Part shown: one piece after another, positions 9,193-17,400 of the stretch | How positions within the stretch are numbered: position 1 is the first letter of the stretch | Layout of the letters: each line of letters begins with the position of its first letter | Assembly (NCBI RefSeq): GCF_001441165.1 | Contig: NZ_CP013126.1 | Span: 2,447,551 to 2,511,550 of the forward strand | DNA from: Acidipropionibacterium acidipropionici | GTDB taxonomy: Bacteria > Actinomycetota > Actinomycetes > Propionibacteriales > Propionibacteriaceae | Length of the DNA stretch: 64,000 nucleotides | Direction of reading: 5' to 3' | The notes under the pieces: model-generated | What the model was told of the DNA's origin: nothing | Seen by the model: only the letters and a program-made list of their open reading frames with translations | Databases searched by the model: none | Position numbers and translations under genes: made by a program

Positions 9193-10584
9193 TCAGGCCC
9201 ACAGGTCGGCGAGGCCGCCGGTGCCGGGGGTGAAGATCTCGTTGACGATGTCGGTGAACCAGCCGGCTTCGCGGGCGACGTCCAGGACGGTGTAGCGGGA
9301 GCGGTAGTACATGGCTTTCGGGAAGGTGTCGCGGACGTCGTCGATGGTCAGGCCGATGTCCTCGGGCCGGTGCGGGGCGCCGGCGGCTGCCAGTTTGGCG
9401 GCGAACTCGCGGGTCGGCACGAGCTGCTCGCGCAACCGGGGCAGGGTCCAGGGCCAGGCATCGGCGATGCGCCGCAGCCGGGCGGAGAGCTCTGCGGGGG
9501 TGACGTACTTGACGTGGGTCTCGGCGACGGCGTGGTCGGCCAGGGCTCCGGTGAAGCGGGTGCGGATGTCGGCCTCGACGGCGTCCCAGGCGGGCCACTG
9601 GGCCACCGCGGCGTCGATATCGAGGGCGGTGATGTCGCGCTCCAGGAATTTCTCGTAGAAGGCGAGCATGGCCAGGGTGCCGATGGCGACCTTGAATCCG
9701 TGGGAGGGCGGGGCCTCCTTGTCGGCGCCGAGGTGGCCGAGTTCCCAGATGTGGGAGAAGTAGTGCTCGGCGCCGGAGGCGGGGCGGGTGCCGTCGTAGA
9801 CCTGCATGGCCAGGCCCGACAGGATGAGTCCCTCGACCAGTCCGGTGTAGGCCTCGGGGATGCCGGCGGCCAGGTCGTCGGGATGTGCCAGTGCCTGGTG
9901 GACTCCGGACTGGACCAGCTCCCAGACCTGGTCGTTGATCGGCTCGACGCCGGCGGCGTCGGCCAGGATCCAGTCGGCTCCACCGGGGATCTTGGCGGCG
10001 AGGTCGCCATAGCCGGAGGCGGTCATCGCGGCCGGGGCCGCCGCGGCGACGTCGAGGTCGAAGATGACGACCTTGGGGGCGACGCAGTTCACGGTCACCT
10101 TGACGCCGTTGTCGGAGATGGGGGCTCCGGCGCCGGTGTAGCCGTCCATGGAGGCGGCGGTGCCGACCACCCCGTACCGGCGTCCCAGATCCTTGGCGGC
10201 CAGTTTGGTGAGGTCGTTGATGGTGCCCGAGCCGATGGCCACCGGGACGACACGGGCGCCGGTCTCCTTGTCGAGGGCGAGCAGCCGCTCGGCGATGCTG
10301 TGGGCGTTGTCGAGGGACGCATAGGGGATCGGGTGGGCGGAGAAGATGTACGGCTGGGTCATTGGCACGCCGGCGATCTCGAGGGACTCGGCGACCGTCC
10401 TGCCGGCGGCGCGCCAGGTCAATGCGTCGGCGACGATCAGGACCGGCGCCGTGCTCCCATCGGCCTGTTCGGCCAGGGCGTCGGCGATGATGGTGCCGGT
10501 GCGGGACAGGATGCCGCGGCCGACCTCGACGACGTCGGTGTCGCCTGCTCCTGCCAGGGCTGCTGCGATGATCTCGTCACTCAT
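9193..10584 (-). CDS. AraM/sn-glycerol-1-phosphate dehydrogenase-like polyol-phosphate dehydrogenase
   Basis: A 463-residue member of the iron-containing alcohol dehydrogenase superfamily, G1PDH/AraM branch. It shows the nucleotide-binding GSGTINDLTK, the metal-ligand aspartate region ASMDGYTGAG, and the metal-ligand histidines in GAEHYFSH and PPSHGF. Members use NAD(P)H and Zn, Ni or Fe. B. subtilis AraM makes glycerol-1-phosphate. As the last gene of a glucitol-type PTS operon, overlapping the HPr-like gene by ATGA, its likely role here is oxidation of the imported polyol phosphate; E. coli instead uses the SDR enzyme SrlD for sorbitol 6-phosphate. It is about 70 residues longer than B. subtilis AraM as I recall it. 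The true substrate (sorbitol, ribitol, arabitol or xylitol phosphate, or DHAP) is open. Confidence 0.75.
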   Translation of the reverse strand: MSDEIIAAALAGAGDTDVVEVGRGILSRTGTIIADALAEQADGSTAPVLIVADALTWRAAGRTVAESLEIAGVPMTQPYIFSAHPIPYASLDNAHSIAERLLALDKETGARVVPVAIGSGTINDLTKLAAKDLGRRYGVVGTAASMDGYTGAGAPISDNGVKVTVNCVAPKVVIFDLDVAAAAPAAMTASGYGDLAAKIPGGADWILADAAGVEPINDQVWELVQSGVHQALAHPDDLAAGIPEAYTGLVEGLILSGLAMQVYDGTRPASGAEHYFSHIWELGHLGADKEAPPSHGFKVAIGTLAMLAFYEKFLERDITALDIDAAVAQWPAWDAVEADIRTRFTGALADHAVAETHVKYVTPAELSARLRRIADAWPWTLPRLREQLVPTREFAAKLAAAGAPHRPEDIGLTIDDVRDTFPKAMYYRSRYTVLDVAREAGWFTDIVNEIFTPGTGGLADLWA

Positions 10585-10868
10585 GTCAATGTCCTTCGCG
10601 GATTCGTGGGATCGGGTTCGGCCCTCAGGAAGGCGCCGATGTCGGTGAGGGCCTCGGCCTCGTCGGGGCCGTCGGCCAGCAGCTCGACGGTCTCGCCGTG
10701 GTTGACGTCGAGCCCCAGCAGGTCCGCCAGCCTGGTGAGGCTGGCGGTCCCGCGGGAGGTGCGGATGAACACGCTGGAGCTGAACCGGGAGGCCCGCAGC
10801 ACCGCCCGGGCGGCGATGCGGGCATGGATCCCGGCCGGGTGCCCGATCCGCAGGGAGAGTCGGATCAC
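10581..10868 (-). CDS. HPr-like PTS phosphocarrier encoded in the polyol PTS operon
   Basis: A 95-residue HPr-family protein. The phosphorylatable histidine falls at the canonical position 15 in HPAGIHARIAARAV, but the usual HARPA motif is HARIA: the proline after Arg17 is isoleucine. The region around the regulatory Ser46 site reads TASLTRLADLLGLDV, keeping a serine in roughly the right place. It starts at GTG 10868, overlapping the EIIA stop (GTGA), and its own stop overlaps the dehydrogenase ATG. A dedicated HPr within a glucitol PTS operon suggests either a private phosphoryl relay or a regulatory paralog. The general HPr gene is not in this window. HPr fold: confident. Activity: inferred. 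Confidence 0.8.
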   Translation of the reverse strand: MIRLSLRIGHPAGIHARIAARAVLRASRFSSSVFIRTSRGTASLTRLADLLGLDVNHGETVELLADGPDEAEALTDIGAFLRAEPDPTNPRRTLT

Positions 10869-11233
10869 GCCGACTCCACCGCGATCGTGCTGCCCTGGCG
10901 CAGCGTCGGGAGCGCGGCCTGCGCGCTCACGTGAATGGCACCGGACAGCCGGGGCTCGGCGGCTCCGTCGAAGACCAGGGTGACGTGGCCCAGGGCGTCC
11001 AGATTCTTCTGGGCGACGTCGCCGATCGCAGTGATCGGATACCGTGCGCCGTCCAGCACCAGGGCATCGCCCACCGAGATGGCGCCGGTGCTGGTGGCGG
11101 GGGGCAGCGCGTAGCAGAAATCCCTCAGCTCCTCGGGGGCCTGGTCGCCGAAGGTCACGAGCATCCGCTCGGCCAGGAAGGAGGCGGCCTCGGGGCCCAC
11201 GGAACGGACGGTGTTGGCGTAGATGACGGTCAT
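10865..11233 (-). CDS. PTS glucitol/sorbitol-type EIIA component, likely without the catalytic histidine
   Basis: A 122-residue protein of the EIIA-Gut family. The conserved ends are clear: MTVIYANTVRSVGPEA at the N-terminus, VTFGDQAPEELRDFCY in the middle, and ITAIGDVAQKNLDALGHVTL in the C-terminal half. From memory, E. coli SrlB has its phosphohistidine at position 43, just after the FCF segment. Here the aligned stretch reads FCYALPPATSTG and has no histidine; the only histidines are in LGHVTL (83) and AIHVSA (101). The ATG at 11233 is preceded by GAGAATTCGGAGCTTCC. A longer frame running upstream into the EIIBC gene is not coding. It lies between EIIBC (35-bp gap) and the HPr-like gene (4-bp overlap). 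Confidence 0.85.
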   Translation of the reverse strand: MTVIYANTVRSVGPEAASFLAERMLVTFGDQAPEELRDFCYALPPATSTGAISVGDALVLDGARYPITAIGDVAQKNLDALGHVTLVFDGAAEPRLSGAIHVSAQAALPTLRQGSTIAVESA

Positions 11234-11268
11234 GGAAGCTCCGAATTCTCGTCGTGTCTCAGATGATG

Positions 11269-12354
11269 TCAGGAAGTCGTGGAGTACAGGCCGATACTGG
11301 CCAGCCAGGCGATGGCCACCCGTGGTGCGCCGTTGAGGAAGCGCGAGTACAGCACCGACGGCACTCCCACCTCGACCGTCTCGGCCTTGGCCTCGGCCAG
11401 GCCGAGACCGACCGGGATGAAGTCGCAGGCGTTCTGGGTGTTGATGGCGAACAGGGCGGGCAGGGCGAGGCTCGGATGGATGTTGCCCTTGCCGATCTCC
11501 ACGCCGATGAGGGTGCCGATGATCTGGCCGATCACCGCGCCGGGGCCCAGCAGGGGGGAGAGGAAGGGCAGGGAGCAGATGAGTCCCAGCACGATGAGTC
11601 CGATGCCCGACCCGGCCAGCGGCGTCAGCAGCTTGGTGAACCAGTTGCCGAAGCCTGAGGCGTTGATGATGCCGATGAGCATGGCCACGAATCCCATGAA
11701 GGGGATCACTGTGGTGAGCATGGCCTGGACGGCGTCGCGCGCGGCCTGGTAGAAGGCCGCGATGACGTGGCCGGCGCCCAGGCCGATCTTCTCCATCAGG
11801 GTCTTGTTCTTCTTCTGGGCGACGGTCTCCGAGATCTTCTTGTCGGTGGACCACTGGCCCTGCACGGTGCCGGCAGTGCCCGCCCTGGTGCCCGACTCGG
11901 CGGAATCCCCCTGGGCGGCGGGGGCGGCCTGGACGGGCTGGGCGGTCGGTGCCGTCATGGCGGCGTCCCCGGCCAGGGCGACCTGGTCGACGTCGACTGC
12001 CGAGACATAGATGGACTCGTTGATGTACTGGGCCAGCGGGCCGGTCTTGCCGGTCGGCATGACGTTGATGGTGGGGATGCCCTTGCGCGGGTAGATCCCG
12101 CAGCGCAGGGTGCCCCCGCAGTCGATGATGACGGCCATCATCTGGTCGTCCGGCACCGAGGTGTTGAAACCGTTGACGGGCTCCGCCCCGGTGAGTTCGG
12201 CGATCCGGTCGACCACCGGCGGGCGCATCCCGCCGCCGACGATGTAGACGAGCTTGTCCTTCTCGGGGGTGGGGGTGAGGGTGAGGGGACCGCCGTAGCC
12301 GCCGGATCCCTTCGAGACGGTCACGGAGTGGAATTCGCGCATGGACTCGGACAT
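11269..12354 (-). CDS. PTS glucitol/sorbitol-type EIIB-EIIC2 component
   Basis: A 361-residue GutE/SrlE-type subunit. The N-terminal IIB domain (about 30-140) carries the phospho-cysteine context [17 protein letters not shown]. An Ala/Pro/Gln linker (about 145-175) joins it to a membrane domain (about 195-361) with four to five hydrophobic segments (for example [20 protein letters not shown]) and the conserved [20 protein letters not shown] region. With the EIIC gene four bases upstream it forms the membrane transporter that imports and phosphorylates a hexitol or pentitol. Gut-family PTSs are not restricted to sorbitol; ribitol and xylitol systems of Lactobacillus belong to the same family. 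The IIB catalytic cysteine is intact, unlike the EIIA histidine. Confidence 0.9.
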   Translation of the reverse strand: MSESMREFHSVTVSKGSGGYGGPLTLTPTPEKDKLVYIVGGGMRPPVVDRIAELTGAEPVNGFNTSVPDDQMMAVIIDCGGTLRCGIYPRKGIPTINVMPTGKTGPLAQYINESIYVSAVDVDQVALAGDAAMTAPTAQPVQAAPAAQGDSAESGTRAGTAGTVQGQWSTDKKISETVAQKKNKTLMEKIGLGAGHVIAAFYQAARDAVQAMLTTVIPFMGFVAMLIGIINASGFGNWFTKLLTPLAGSGIGLIVLGLICSLPFLSPLLGPGAVIGQIIGTLIGVEIGKGNIHPSLALPALFAINTQNACDFIPVGLGLAEAKAETVEVGVPSVLYSRFLNGAPRVAIAWLASIGLYSTTS

Positions 12355-12358
12355 GGTC

Positions 12359-12937
12359 TCAGGCCTCCACGAGCTTGCTGGCGTGGACGATCTCGCCGTC
12401 CATGGTCCGGGGCAGGGTGACTCCCTGCTGCTTGCTGACGTATCGGGTCGTGAGGTCGGTGATCCAGCCGCCGACGAAGTTGAGCACGAGCCCGACCAGC
12501 AGGTACCTGATGGCCAGCGGGCCGGTCGGCAGGCCGGCCTTGGTGATGCCCTGGGCGATGCCGAGCCAGATGAACAGCTCCGCCGGGTTGATGTGCGGGA
12601 AGATGCCGTTGCTGGTGTGGCAGAACTGGGCCGCCGAGGCGAAGTAGCTGGGCTTGTAGCGCTCCGGGAGGAAGCGGCCCAGCGAGTGGACCATCGGGTT
12701 GCACAGCATGAACGAGCCGAGGAAGGGCAGCAGGAGGTAGCGGCTGACGATGTTGCCGCCGGCCTTCTCCGCGAACTTGTTGATCCGGTCCTCGCCGATG
12801 AGCTGGATGAGCGAGTTCATGGCGATGAGCAGCATGAGCACCAGGGGCACGATGCTGCCCATCCAGTCGATGAAGGTCTTGGCACCTTCCTGGAACAGGC
12901 CGACGAACCATTCGGCGGCCTTGACCACGTAGTTCAT
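12359..12937 (-). CDS. PTS glucitol/sorbitol-type EIIC component
   Basis: A 192-residue GutA/SrlA-type integral membrane subunit, N-terminal half of the polyol permease. It has three to four hydrophobic segments ([20 protein letters not shown], then around 66-85 and 120-160) and the family segment [20 protein letters not shown], followed by [16 protein letters not shown]. The ATG at 12937 is chosen for the clear ribosome-binding site AAGGAGAGG just upstream on the minus strand. An open frame extends far upstream but lies antisense and out of context. A 122-bp gap separates it from gutM, the largest gap in the operon. Confidence 0.9.
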   Translation of the reverse strand: MNYVVKAAEWFVGLFQEGAKTFIDWMGSIVPLVLMLLIAMNSLIQLIGEDRINKFAEKAGGNIVSRYLLLPFLGSFMLCNPMVHSLGRFLPERYKPSYFASAAQFCHTSNGIFPHINPAELFIWLGIAQGITKAGLPTGPLAIRYLLVGLVLNFVGGWITDLTTRYVSKQQGVTLPRTMDGEIVHASKLVEA

Positions 12938-13059
12938 GGTCCTCTCCTTTCTTGTGGGTGTGTTTCCTGTAGGTGCGTTGCGCGCCGGTCGGCCCTGCAG
13001 CGAGGGGAGAAGGGCGCACTCACCCGACGCACCGGCGTCGATGCGTGTCGGTGGGTGGG

Positions 13060-13563
13060 TCAGCCGGCCAGTGAGCCCCGTCGGCGCACAGTCCTGCGGC
13101 TGGTCCCGGGGGCGGCCGGAGAATGTGCCCGCCCGACCTTGGAGTCGACCCGGTTGATGACCTTCATCAGCGGAGTCGGAGGCTCGACGGGTACACCGCC
13201 CGCCTCGACGGTGAGGTAGTTGTCGCGGGCGTTGGCCACCGCCCTGCGAGTGCTGGCCGACAGGCGGGCCGATGCCGGGTCCAGGTCGCCGACCGCCAGG
13301 CCGTCGAAGGCGTCGAGATCCTTGAACCGGGTCCACACGGTGATCCCGGTCATGACGCGCCCGGTGACGACACGACCCTCGGCGTCGATGAGGAACATCA
13401 CGATGGCCCCCGAGGTGAATGCGTTCTTCTGCTTTCCGATGGCCACCCGGCCGCGGCGTCGCAGCGCGGAGTAGGTCGTCGAGAAGTGCTTCATCTGCCG
13501 CATCGACAGAACGGTGTTGGCGGCGTAGATGACGGCCACGGCCGCCAGGATGGTCCAGAACAC
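13060..13563 (-). CDS. GutM-family glucitol operon regulator
   Basis: A 167-residue member of the GutM/SrlM family, membrane-associated activators encoded in glucitol operons. The N-terminus is a single hydrophobic segment (FWTILAAVAVIYAANTVLS). The family core follows: MRQMKHFSTTYSALRRRGRVAIGK, then a stretch including GAIVMFLIDAEGRV. The C-terminal 30 residues are basic and proline-rich, beyond the usual family length of about 120. It lies between the BglG-type regulator (11-bp gap) and EIIC, the usual setting in Gram-positive glucitol operons. How it acts mechanistically is not well known. Confidence 0.8.
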   Translation of the reverse strand: MFWTILAAVAVIYAANTVLSMRQMKHFSTTYSALRRRGRVAIGKQKNAFTSGAIVMFLIDAEGRVVTGRVMTGITVWTRFKDLDAFDGLAVGDLDPASARLSASTRRAVANARDNYLTVEAGGVPVEPPTPLMKVINRVDSKVGRAHSPAAPGTSRRTVRRRGSLAG

Positions 13564-13574
13564 GGTGTCTCCTG

Positions 13575-15491
13575 TCAGGTGTTCCTGCGGGTGGGATGGT
13601 CGGCCATGAACCAGAACAGCTGCTCGTGGCTGGTGACGCGGCTCAGTGAGGTGATGAGGGCGCGGTCGGAGGCGAGGCGGATGATCTCGTCGTAGACGTC
13701 GATGAGGATGGTGTCGTCGTAGTCCTGCTTGTCGGGCACGCCCATGACGAACACCGCCCGGACCCCGGGCTCATCGATGTGCCGGGGGATGACGCCCATC
13801 GCCAGGACGACACGCTCGGCGCCGGGCACCGTGGCGTGGGGGAATCCCACCAGTTCGTCCAGCAGCATCGAGGAGTCCCGTTCGCGGCGGCGCAGCGCCT
13901 CCCGGAAGGATTCGCCGACCAGGCCCAGCTCCTCGAGCCGGTCGATGAGCGCTGCGGTGGCCCGGTGGTAGTCGGTGCCGGGGGGCAGGGCCATGAACCG
14001 GTCGGCGTCGAGCATGGAGACCAGCAGCGAGGACCCCGCCCCTGCAAGGTTGAGGTCCGCGTAGCGGTGGAGCCGGACCCGGGAGAGCTGGTTGACCAGC
14101 TCATCGCGGTCGAAGACCGCGCCGAGCTCCACGACGGGCGAGGTGAGGGCGCCTCCGGTTCCGGCCAGCGCCCCGGGGGTGGAGACGACCAGGTCGGCGG
14201 CCGTCAGGGCGTCGTCGTCGAGCTGGTCGGCCGACATCATGACGTAGCGGGTGCCCTCGGGCAGGATCCTGGCGAGCTGGATGCGCAGCAGGTGTCCTGA
14301 GACTCGCCCCGCCGAGGTCACCACCGCCACTCTCAGGTGGGTCCGGCGGGAGCGCTCGTGGTGGTCGAGGAAGACCTGGTGGTAACCGGCGAGCAGCCCG
14401 ACCTCGGAGTCGGTGATCCGCAGGCCGGTCCTCTCCTCCAGCACCTGGCGGCTGATCTCTGCCATCTGGTGGGCCACCGGGTACTGGTCGCGGATGTCGG
14501 CCACCGCGTCGTCGTCGAGGTGGATCCTGAACCGCATCCGGCTGAGCATGAAGGTGAGGTGGTGGGCGAACTCGTCGGCCAGCTCGGCGGCCTCCACCTG
14601 CAGGCCCATCACCTCGGTGATGCGGTCGAAGATGGCGTCCACCAGGGCGGGCACGTCCTCGTCGGCGGGGAAGAGCTGGCGACCCTCCTGATCGTCGGGG
14701 GTGCGCATTCCCGCGACCGCCATCGCCATGAAGAGCTGCTCGGTGGGCGGTGGGTCGATCCTCACCAGGGGGGAGATGCCGGCGAGGAGCTCGGCGGCGA
14801 AGTCGTGGGCCGGGGTCCCCTCCAACTCGGAGAACTCGGGCGGCAGCTCTGTCAGCGGATGGCCCGAGAGGTAGCGGTCGAGGAGCATTGTCAGCCAGCG
14901 GAGCACGGTGTGCCGGGAGGATCGGTTGAGGTGACGGGAGGTGCATATCGAGGCAACGGTCTCGGCGATCTCATCGCCCAGCGGGTAGTGGTCGCACAGC
15001 ACCTCGGCGAAGTGGGTGAGCCCGGCCATCCGCAGATCCAGTTCGGAGCCCTCCAGACGAATGCCGCTGTTGGTGCGGCCGGTGATGGTGACGTCGTGGC
15101 CGGCCAGAGTCTCCCGGAGCGCCGCCAGGTCGGTGGTGGCGGTGGTCCGCGAGACCGACAGGCGGGAGGCCAGGTCGCCGATCCGCACCGGGCCGGCGGC
15201 CCGCAGCAGCGCCCGGTAGATCAGGGCCCGCCGGTGAGCCGGGTCATTGAGGGACTCGTCGGCGTCCAGCAGGGCCTGGCGGATCTCGCCGTAGCGGCGC
15301 GCGTCGAGGATGTAGAGCCGGTAGCGGCCGTCGACCAGACGTACCGAGGCTGCGGTGCCGAGCATCGCGTCGAGTCGCGCGACGGCGTTCACGATGCTCC
15401 GGGTGCCCAGGTCGAGCTGGGCCGCCAGGCCGTCCGGGGTCGCCGCCAGGGCGGTCTCCAGGTGACGCAAGATATGGGTCTCGCGGTTCAT
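13575..15491 (-). CDS. PRD-containing BglG/MtlR-type transcriptional regulator of the polyol PTS
   Basis: A 638-residue modular regulator: tandem N-terminal HTH domains (about 5-60 and 85-145), two PTS-regulation domains (about 180-400), an EIIB-Gat-like domain (about 405-490) and an EIIA-Mtl-like domain with a candidate phosphohistidine in VGFPHA (His about 552). The PTS would phosphorylate these domains to report substrate supply. The EIIB-like module reads VVTSAGRVSGHLL where a cysteine normally follows the second valine, so the phospho-cysteine appears to be lost. It is the first gene of the minus-strand operon, diverging from truB. The start at 15491 is preceded by GGAGGGAGGATTCC. A candidate -10, TACGTT, lies about 45 bases upstream. 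Confidence 0.88.
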   Translation of the reverse strand: MNRETHILRHLETALAATPDGLAAQLDLGTRSIVNAVARLDAMLGTAASVRLVDGRYRLYILDARRYGEIRQALLDADESLNDPAHRRALIYRALLRAAGPVRIGDLASRLSVSRTTATTDLAALRETLAGHDVTITGRTNSGIRLEGSELDLRMAGLTHFAEVLCDHYPLGDEIAETVASICTSRHLNRSSRHTVLRWLTMLLDRYLSGHPLTELPPEFSELEGTPAHDFAAELLAGISPLVRIDPPPTEQLFMAMAVAGMRTPDDQEGRQLFPADEDVPALVDAIFDRITEVMGLQVEAAELADEFAHHLTFMLSRMRFRIHLDDDAVADIRDQYPVAHQMAEISRQVLEERTGLRITDSEVGLLAGYHQVFLDHHERSRRTHLRVAVVTSAGRVSGHLLRIQLARILPEGTRYVMMSADQLDDDALTAADLVVSTPGALAGTGGALTSPVVELGAVFDRDELVNQLSRVRLHRYADLNLAGAGSSLLVSMLDADRFMALPPGTDYHRATAALIDRLEELGLVGESFREALRRRERDSSMLLDELVGFPHATVPGAERVVLAMGVIPRHIDEPGVRAVFVMGVPDKQDYDDTILIDVYDEIIRLASDRALITSLSRVTSHEQLFWFMADHPTRRNT

Positions 15492-15649
15492 GGAATCCTC
15501 CCTCCGGCACCGCTGTCGTTGCTGGACGCCATGAACGTAACAGCGCCGCCCGCTGAAGTCAGCGCCTCATTGATGCAGGGCTTTTCGGGAGTGCGGAAAG
15601 AGTCCGGACCAGCCGCCCGGGTGGCCCGGCAGGGCCGTGATGGGCGAGA

Positions 15650-16537
15650 ATGCGGCTCATGGAATCGGGCCTGCTGATCGTCGACAAACCCCAGGGCTGG
15701 ACCTCCCATCAGGTGGTCGCCCGGGTGCGCCGGCTGCTCGGCACCCGCAAGGTGGGCCACGCCGGGACCCTGGACCCGATGGCCACCGGGGTGCTCGTGG
15801 TGGGGGTGGGCCGGGCCACCCGGCTGCTGGGCCACCTGGCCCTCCACGACAAGGACTACACCGCGACGATCCGGCTCGGCGTCACCACGGTCACCGATGA
15901 CGCCGAGGGAGACGTCCTGGCGGCCGAGGACGCCTCGGGACTGACCGAGGCCGGCATCGGCGAGGCCATGGCTCCGCTGCGGGGCGACATCCTCCAGGTG
16001 CCGACCGCCGTGAGCGCCATCAAGGTGAACGGGCAGCGGGCGTACAAGAGGGTGCGCGCCGGCGAGGACGTGGTGCTGGAGCCCAGGCCGGTGACGGTGT
16101 CGCGGTTCGAGGCGGTCGGAATGCGCCACGACGGGCAGGCGGTCGACGTCGATGTCGAGGTGACCTGCTCGTCGGGCACCTATGTGCGCGCCCTGGCACG
16201 GGATCTGGGGGAGGCGCTGGGGGTCGGCGGCCATCTGACCGCCCTGCGACGCACCCGGATCGGGCCCTATGCCCTGGGTGAGATGCCCGTCGATCTGGCC
16301 GAGGACGCCGCCCGTCCGCGTCTCATGACGATGGCCGACGCCGCCCGTCTCAGTTTCCCGGTGGTCGTGCTGGACGCCGCCCAGGAGGCCGACCTGCGGG
16401 TCGGGAAGAGACTGGAGATCGTCGTCCCCGCCGATCCGACGGCGATGATCTCGGCGGCCACCGGGGAGCTCCTGGCCCTGTACCGGCCCGATGCCGAGCG
16501 CCCCGGCTGGTCACGGGCGGTTGCCGTGCTGGTGTGA
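15650..16537 (+). CDS. truB: tRNA pseudouridine(55) synthase TruB
   Basis: A 295-residue TruB, which isomerises U55 in the T-loop of tRNAs. The start GLLIVDKPQGWTSHQVV and the catalytic aspartate in GHAGTLDPMATGVLVV (about residue 47) are intact. TruB motifs around VGRATRLLGHL and the C-terminal domain follow. The ATG at 15650 and the ATG at 15659 are both plausible; neither has a good Shine-Dalgarno sequence. In most actinobacteria truB directly precedes ribF. Here a toxin-antitoxin pair and tandem repeats separate them. The upstream neighbour is the divergent polyol PTS regulator, where rbfA and a DHH phosphoesterase are often found. Confidence 0.95.
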   Translation: MRLMESGLLIVDKPQGWTSHQVVARVRRLLGTRKVGHAGTLDPMATGVLVVGVGRATRLLGHLALHDKDYTATIRLGVTTVTDDAEGDVLAAEDASGLTEAGIGEAMAPLRGDILQVPTAVSAIKVNGQRAYKRVRAGEDVVLEPRPVTVSRFEAVGMRHDGQAVDVDVEVTCSSGTYVRALARDLGEALGVGGHLTALRRTRIGPYALGEMPVDLAEDAARPRLMTMADAARLSFPVVVLDAAQEADLRVGKRLEIVVPADPTAMISAATGELLALYRPDAERPGWSRAVAVLV

Positions 16538-16563
16538 GGGCGGGGCGATCGACGCAGGCTTCG

Positions 16564-16899
16564 TCAGGTCGCTGGGTCCGGTCGGCCGAGAGCTGCTTCG
16601 ATCCGGGCGATGATAACGGGGACGTCGGCGGCGAGAGTCCGGCGGACAATCTCTGGGCTGACCAGCAGGTATCCGTGGGCAATCCTGTTCCGCATTCCCC
16701 ACATGAGTGGCCAGTCGCCGCCGAAGATCCGGTCCCTCGTGGAGGGGGCGAGGGCTGGCAGGGCCTCGACACCTGCGGACAGCCGCATGCATGCGGCGTC
16801 GATCACCAGCTGATCGTCCAGATCGTTTTTCGCGTAGTCCTCCGCCTTCCTGAGATGGAAGAGGGCGTCGCTCAGGATCTCAACGGATGTCCTGCTCAC
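16564..16899 (-). CDS. HEPN-domain toxin of a HEPN-MNT toxin-antitoxin pair (DUF86)
   Basis: A 111-residue HEPN/DUF86 protein. The active-site motif R-X4-H is present as RNRIAHGY (about residues 70-77). In this family it forms a metal-independent RNase site, or a site whose activity is blocked when the MNT partner AMPylates the nearby tyrosine. Here the tyrosine is retained two residues after the histidine (HGY), as expected for a type VII system. The GTG start at 16899 overlaps the stop of the MNT gene by four bases, giving antitoxin-first coupled translation. The gene converges on truB, 26 bp away. The function follows from family and pairing, not from a direct test. Confidence 0.82.
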   Translation of the reverse strand: MSRTSVEILSDALFHLRKAEDYAKNDLDDQLVIDAACMRLSAGVEALPALAPSTRDRIFGGDWPLMWGMRNRIAHGYLLVSPEIVRRTLAADVPVIIARIEAALGRPDPAT

Positions 16900-17366
16900 A
16901 GCGGGATCGCCTCGGAGACGATCCGCTCTCGCAGGTCCGGGCGCAGTGCCGATTCAGGGACGAGATCCACTTTCGAGCCCAGGAGGGTCGCTATTCGGTT
17001 CTCCAGGGCTGAGATCTGCATGAGGCTGAGTGGCCTGTCCATCGTGAACAGGAGGTCGACATCCGAGTCCGGTGTGTCATGGGCAGTGGCGAGTGATCCG
17101 AACACTCGCACGTCCCTGCCCCCTGACTCGCCGATGATCTGTGTGACCTGCTTGGCGTTGGCCCTGAGCCTCCGTGCCAGGGGCGATGTTCCATGAAAAT
17201 GGATCAGGCGCGACACCTCGGGTTGACTGCGACCGGTCTCCTGGGCGATCCGCGCCTGCGACATCCCCTCCCGGTATGCCTGGCGCACCGCGTGCTCGAG
17301 TTCGGCCCGGCTTCGGGCAATCACGAAGTCAGTGTGTCTGGCGATCTCAGACAAGGTTCTGGACAC
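16896..17366 (-). CDS. HTH-MNT nucleotidyltransferase antitoxin
   Basis: A 156-residue protein with an N-terminal helix-turn-helix (about residues 33-55, SQARIAQETGRSQPEVSRLI) fused to a minimal nucleotidyltransferase domain. The domain motif is VFGSLATAHDTPDSDVDLLF, which matches the GS-X10-DxD pattern of MNT enzymes. MNT antitoxins of type VII pairs AMPylate the HEPN tyrosine; many lack a DNA-binding domain, so the fused HTH suggests autorepression. The GTG at 17366 is chosen because a perfect TATAAT ends six bases before it (leaderless). A longer frame continues upstream through the 84-bp repeats but has no protein-like features. It is the first gene of the pair. Confidence 0.8.
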   Translation of the reverse strand: MSRTLSEIARHTDFVIARSRAELEHAVRQAYREGMSQARIAQETGRSQPEVSRLIHFHGTSPLARRLRANAKQVTQIIGESGGRDVRVFGSLATAHDTPDSDVDLLFTMDRPLSLMQISALENRIATLLGSKVDLVPESALRPDLRERIVSEAIPL

Positions 17367-17378
17367 AGCCCAATTATA
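17367..17378 (-). promoter_or_regulatory. Leaderless-type promoter of the HTH-MNT gene
   Basis: A consensus TATAAT at 17378-17373 (minus strand) followed by TGGGCT and the GTG start at 17366. This is the best -10 hexamer I found in the window. Confidence 0.7.
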
Positions 17379-17390
17379 GCAACTGCTATA
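17375..17390. promoter_or_regulatory. Palindromic operator candidate over the HTH-MNT promoter
   Basis: A perfect inverted repeat of two 7-base arms (TATAGCA / TGCTATA, spacer of two bases) overlaps the TATAAT of the antitoxin-toxin operon. The position suits autorepression by the HTH of the antitoxin. It is also an AT-rich island in a GC-rich region. Confidence 0.6.
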
Positions 17391-17400
17391 TTTTGAGACT

